From Bacteroidales bacterium (GTDB taxonomy: Bacteria > Bacteroidota > Bacteroidia > Bacteroidales > F082): a stretch of DNA of 6,330 nucleotides. Every line of letters starts with the position of its first letter. Positions within the stretch are counted from its first letter, which is position 1. The notes under the pieces are model-generated. The model saw nothing but the letters and a program-made list of their open reading frames with translations. It was not told where the DNA came from and searched no databases. Below, one piece after another: positions 6,167 through 6,330 of the stretch. The translations under genes and the position numbers were made by a program. The DNA is taken from contig CAAGMM010000360.1 in the NCBI GenBank assembly GCA_900771045.1, positions 1 to 6,330 on the forward strand, read 5' to 3'.

Positions 6167-6201
6167 GGGTTTAGGGTTAAGGGTTAAGGGTTAAGGTCAA
6201 A
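6167..6201. repeat. GGGTTAA heptamer array, 5 units
   Basis: The units are GGGTTTA (6167-6173), three GGGTTAA (6174-6194) and a degenerate GGTCAAA (6195-6201), all in 7-bp phase. It resembles eukaryotic telomeric repeats by chance of composition, but it sits inside a bacterial repeat block. Confidence 0.85.
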
Positions 6202-6223
6202 TCGTCGAATCGTCAAATCGTCA
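6200..6223. repeat. AATCGTCA octamer array, 3 units
   Basis: AATCGTCG, AATCGTCA and AATCGTCA are consecutive 8-bp units overlapping the end of the GGGTTAA array by two bases. The next bases (AAATAGTCC) may be a decayed unit that passes into the 21-bp repeat. Confidence 0.7.
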
Positions 6224-6228
6224 AAATA

Positions 6229-6330
6229 GTCCATAAGTCTTCGAAAATGTGTCCGAAGGCTTCGGGAAGGTGTCCGAACACTTCGGGAAGGTGTCCGAAG
6301 GCTTCGGGAAGGTGTCCGAAGGCTTCGGGA
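6229..6330. repeat. 21-bp tandem repeat with internal inverted repeat, runs off the edge
   Basis: Three full units start at 6249, 6270 and 6291, and a 19-bp partial unit starts at 6312. A decayed 22-bp unit probably precedes them (6229-6250). Each unit starts GTGTCCGAA and ends TTCGGGAAG, so CCGAA and TTCGG can pair across a 3-base loop. The only variant unit changes GGC to CAC, exactly in that loop. The unit length is a multiple of three and contains no stop codon in any of the six frames. The array continues past the window. Confidence 0.9.

Noticed and set aside
6167..6194. Telomere or linear-replicon end
   Set aside because: Only a few GGGTTAA units are present, internal to the sequence, flanked by other repeats and close to housekeeping bacterial genes.
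6247..6330. + strand open frame MCPKASGR... through the 21-bp repeat
   Set aside because: The repeat has no stops in any frame, so openness carries no weight. No promoter or non-repeat coding sequence is visible.

Overview
This window is a stretch of Bacteroidota chromosome, probably order Bacteroidales. Three things point there: the protein flavour of every gene, especially tdk and the response-domain-less sigma54 activator; the lack of Shine-Dalgarno sequences, with A/T-rich leaders instead; and promoter elements of the TAnnTTTG type in front of pheT, tdk and the acidic-protein gene. Species cannot be given from sequence alone.

Layout. Positions 1-146 are a non-coding block of short tandem repeats. 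A promoter-like segment follows, then pheT (245-2713, phenylalanyl-tRNA synthetase beta chain). After 38 bp comes a gene on the same strand for a sigma54-dependent activator (2752-3996). The thymidine kinase gene tdk (4013-4591) runs convergently to it, with a candidate bidirectional terminator at the junction. From a compact face-to-face promoter region (about 4591-4653), tdk is transcribed leftward and a two-gene unit rightward. That unit is an unrecognised, extremely acidic protein (4647-5384) and, 2 bp later, rsmI (5387-6055, 16S rRNA 2'-O-methyltransferase). The rsmI stop codon is the first three bases of a heptamer repeat array. From there to the window end everything is tandem repeat: a heptamer array, a 15-bp motif, a GGGTTAA array, an 8-bp array and a 21-bp array.

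The genes are mostly housekeeping: tRNA charging, rRNA modification, thymidine salvage and sigma54 transcription control. There is no evident shared pathway beyond a translation theme for pheT and rsmI.

The most unusual content is the repeat architecture on both flanks. The 15-mer CGTRAATATCGTAAG occurs three times, twice on the + strand at the left and once on the - strand at the right. Each copy is followed after two bases by a 7-bp-period array, and each also has a 7-bp-period array upstream. The left and right blocks are inverted copies of one composite element and bracket the whole gene block. I see no mobile-element gene, CRISPR, tRNA or rRNA in the window.
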